Shown here: piece by piece, positions 7,327 to 7,746 of the stretch
Numbering within the stretch: position 1 is the stretch's first letter
How the letters are laid out: every line of letters starts with the position of its first letter
Assembly: GCA_022865965.1 (NCBI GenBank)
Contig: JALHTS010000532.1
Span: forward strand, 1-7,746
DNA length: 7,746 nt
Source of the DNA: Ignavibacteriaceae bacterium
GTDB taxonomy: Bacteria > Bacteroidota > Ignavibacteria > Ignavibacteriales > Ignavibacteriaceae
Direction of reading: 5' to 3'
Made by a program: the position numbers and the translations under genes
Notes under the pieces: generated by a model
Database searches by the model: none
Seen by the model: only the letters and a program-made list of their open reading frames with translations
What the model was told of the DNA's origin: nothing

Positions 7327-7746
7327 ATGTCTGAACAAAACTATATTTCCCCAATGCTTAAAGAAGGCTCACTCGAAGGGAAAGTAATAATTATTACTGG
7401 CGGTGGGACTGGACTTGGTAAAGCGATGGGAAAATATTTTTCGGAGCTTGGAGCTAAACTGGTAATAACAAGTCGTAAAATAGATGTTCTTGAAAAAACA
7501 GCCGAAGAAATTTCTAATATTACAAACAACGAAGTATTTCCTTTTCAATGCGATGTGTCCGATTACAAACAAGTGGAAGAATTATTAAAAGCATCTCTCG
7601 ATAAATTTGGGAAGGTTGACGGCTTGGTAAATAATGCTGCAGGAAATTTTATCAGCCCTACCGAAAGACTTTCCAATAAAGCTTTTGACATAATTATTAA
7701 TATCGTGTTAAAAGGGACTTACAACTGCATTCTTGCATTTGGAAAA
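7327..7746 (+). CDS. fadH: 2,4-dienoyl-CoA reductase, SDR family, 3'-truncated by the window edge
   Basis: NADPH-dependent reduction of 2,4-dienoyl-CoA, the auxiliary step that lets polyunsaturated chains, or those with even-numbered double bonds, pass through beta-oxidation. 140 residues are visible, about half of a typical 280-300-residue member. The Rossmann glycine motif TGGGTGLGK is at 24-32, SRK follows strand 2 (a basic position consistent with NADPH), the CDV segment follows strand 3, and NNAAGNFISPTERLS after strand 4 is the hallmark of dienoyl-CoA reductases of the DECR1/B. subtilis FadH type rather than generic SDRs. The Tyr-Lys catalytic region lies beyond the window. About 19 residues precede the first strand (MSEQNYISPMLKEGSLEGK), an extension recalling the mature N-terminus of mitochondrial DECR1. 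Start ATG 7327 is preceded by an A-rich leader without a clear Shine-Dalgarno. The 207-base spacer means co-transcription with fadE is uncertain. This is unrelated to the flavin/iron-sulfur FadH of E. coli; the symbol follows Bacillus usage. Confidence 0.88.
   Translation, partial: MSEQNYISPMLKEGSLEGKVIIITGGGTGLGKAMGKYFSELGAKLVITSRKIDVLEKTAEEISNITNNEVFPFQCDVSDYKQVEELLKASLDKFGKVDGLVNNAAGNFISPTERLSNKAFDIIINIVLKGTYNCILAFGK

Overview
The window is AT-rich DNA (roughly two thirds A+T by eye) carrying one tightly packed, all-plus-strand cluster for fatty-acid activation and beta-oxidation. The proteins are standard. The A-rich start contexts, weak or absent Shine-Dalgarno signals, and a structured intergenic repeat beginning TGTCATTTCGA suggest the Bacteroidota/Ignavibacteriota (FCB) assemblage. 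This placement is an inference from style and remembered sequences, not a search.

Layout: (1) bases 1-1653, a long-chain acyl-CoA synthetase (fadD) that enters from outside the window without its N-terminus; (2) 1654-4071, a bifunctional 3-hydroxyacyl-CoA dehydrogenase/enoyl-CoA hydratase with the dehydrogenase domain first (fadN type), starting on the base after the fadD stop codon; (3) 4110-5288, a 3-ketoacyl-CoA thiolase (fadA); (4) 5329-7119, an acyl-CoA dehydrogenase with a long C-terminal extension (fadE); (5) 7120-7326, a 207-base intergenic region holding a cloverleaf-like inverted-repeat element; (6) 7327-7746, the first 140 residues of an SDR-family 2,4-dienoyl-CoA reductase that runs off the right edge.

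Together the genes form a nearly complete spiral. FadD activates a free fatty acid to acyl-CoA, FadE makes the trans-2-enoyl-CoA, FadN hydrates it and oxidises the 3-hydroxyacyl-CoA with NAD+, and FadA releases acetyl-CoA. The SDR reductase adds the ability to degrade unsaturated chains. The order fadN-fadA-fadE matches, from memory, the Bacillus subtilis fadN-fadA-fadE operon. No electron-transfer flavoprotein genes and no regulator are visible.

I see no undescribed multi-gene system. The least ordinary element is the folded repeat at about 7154-7241. The enzymes keep all the catalytic residues I checked.
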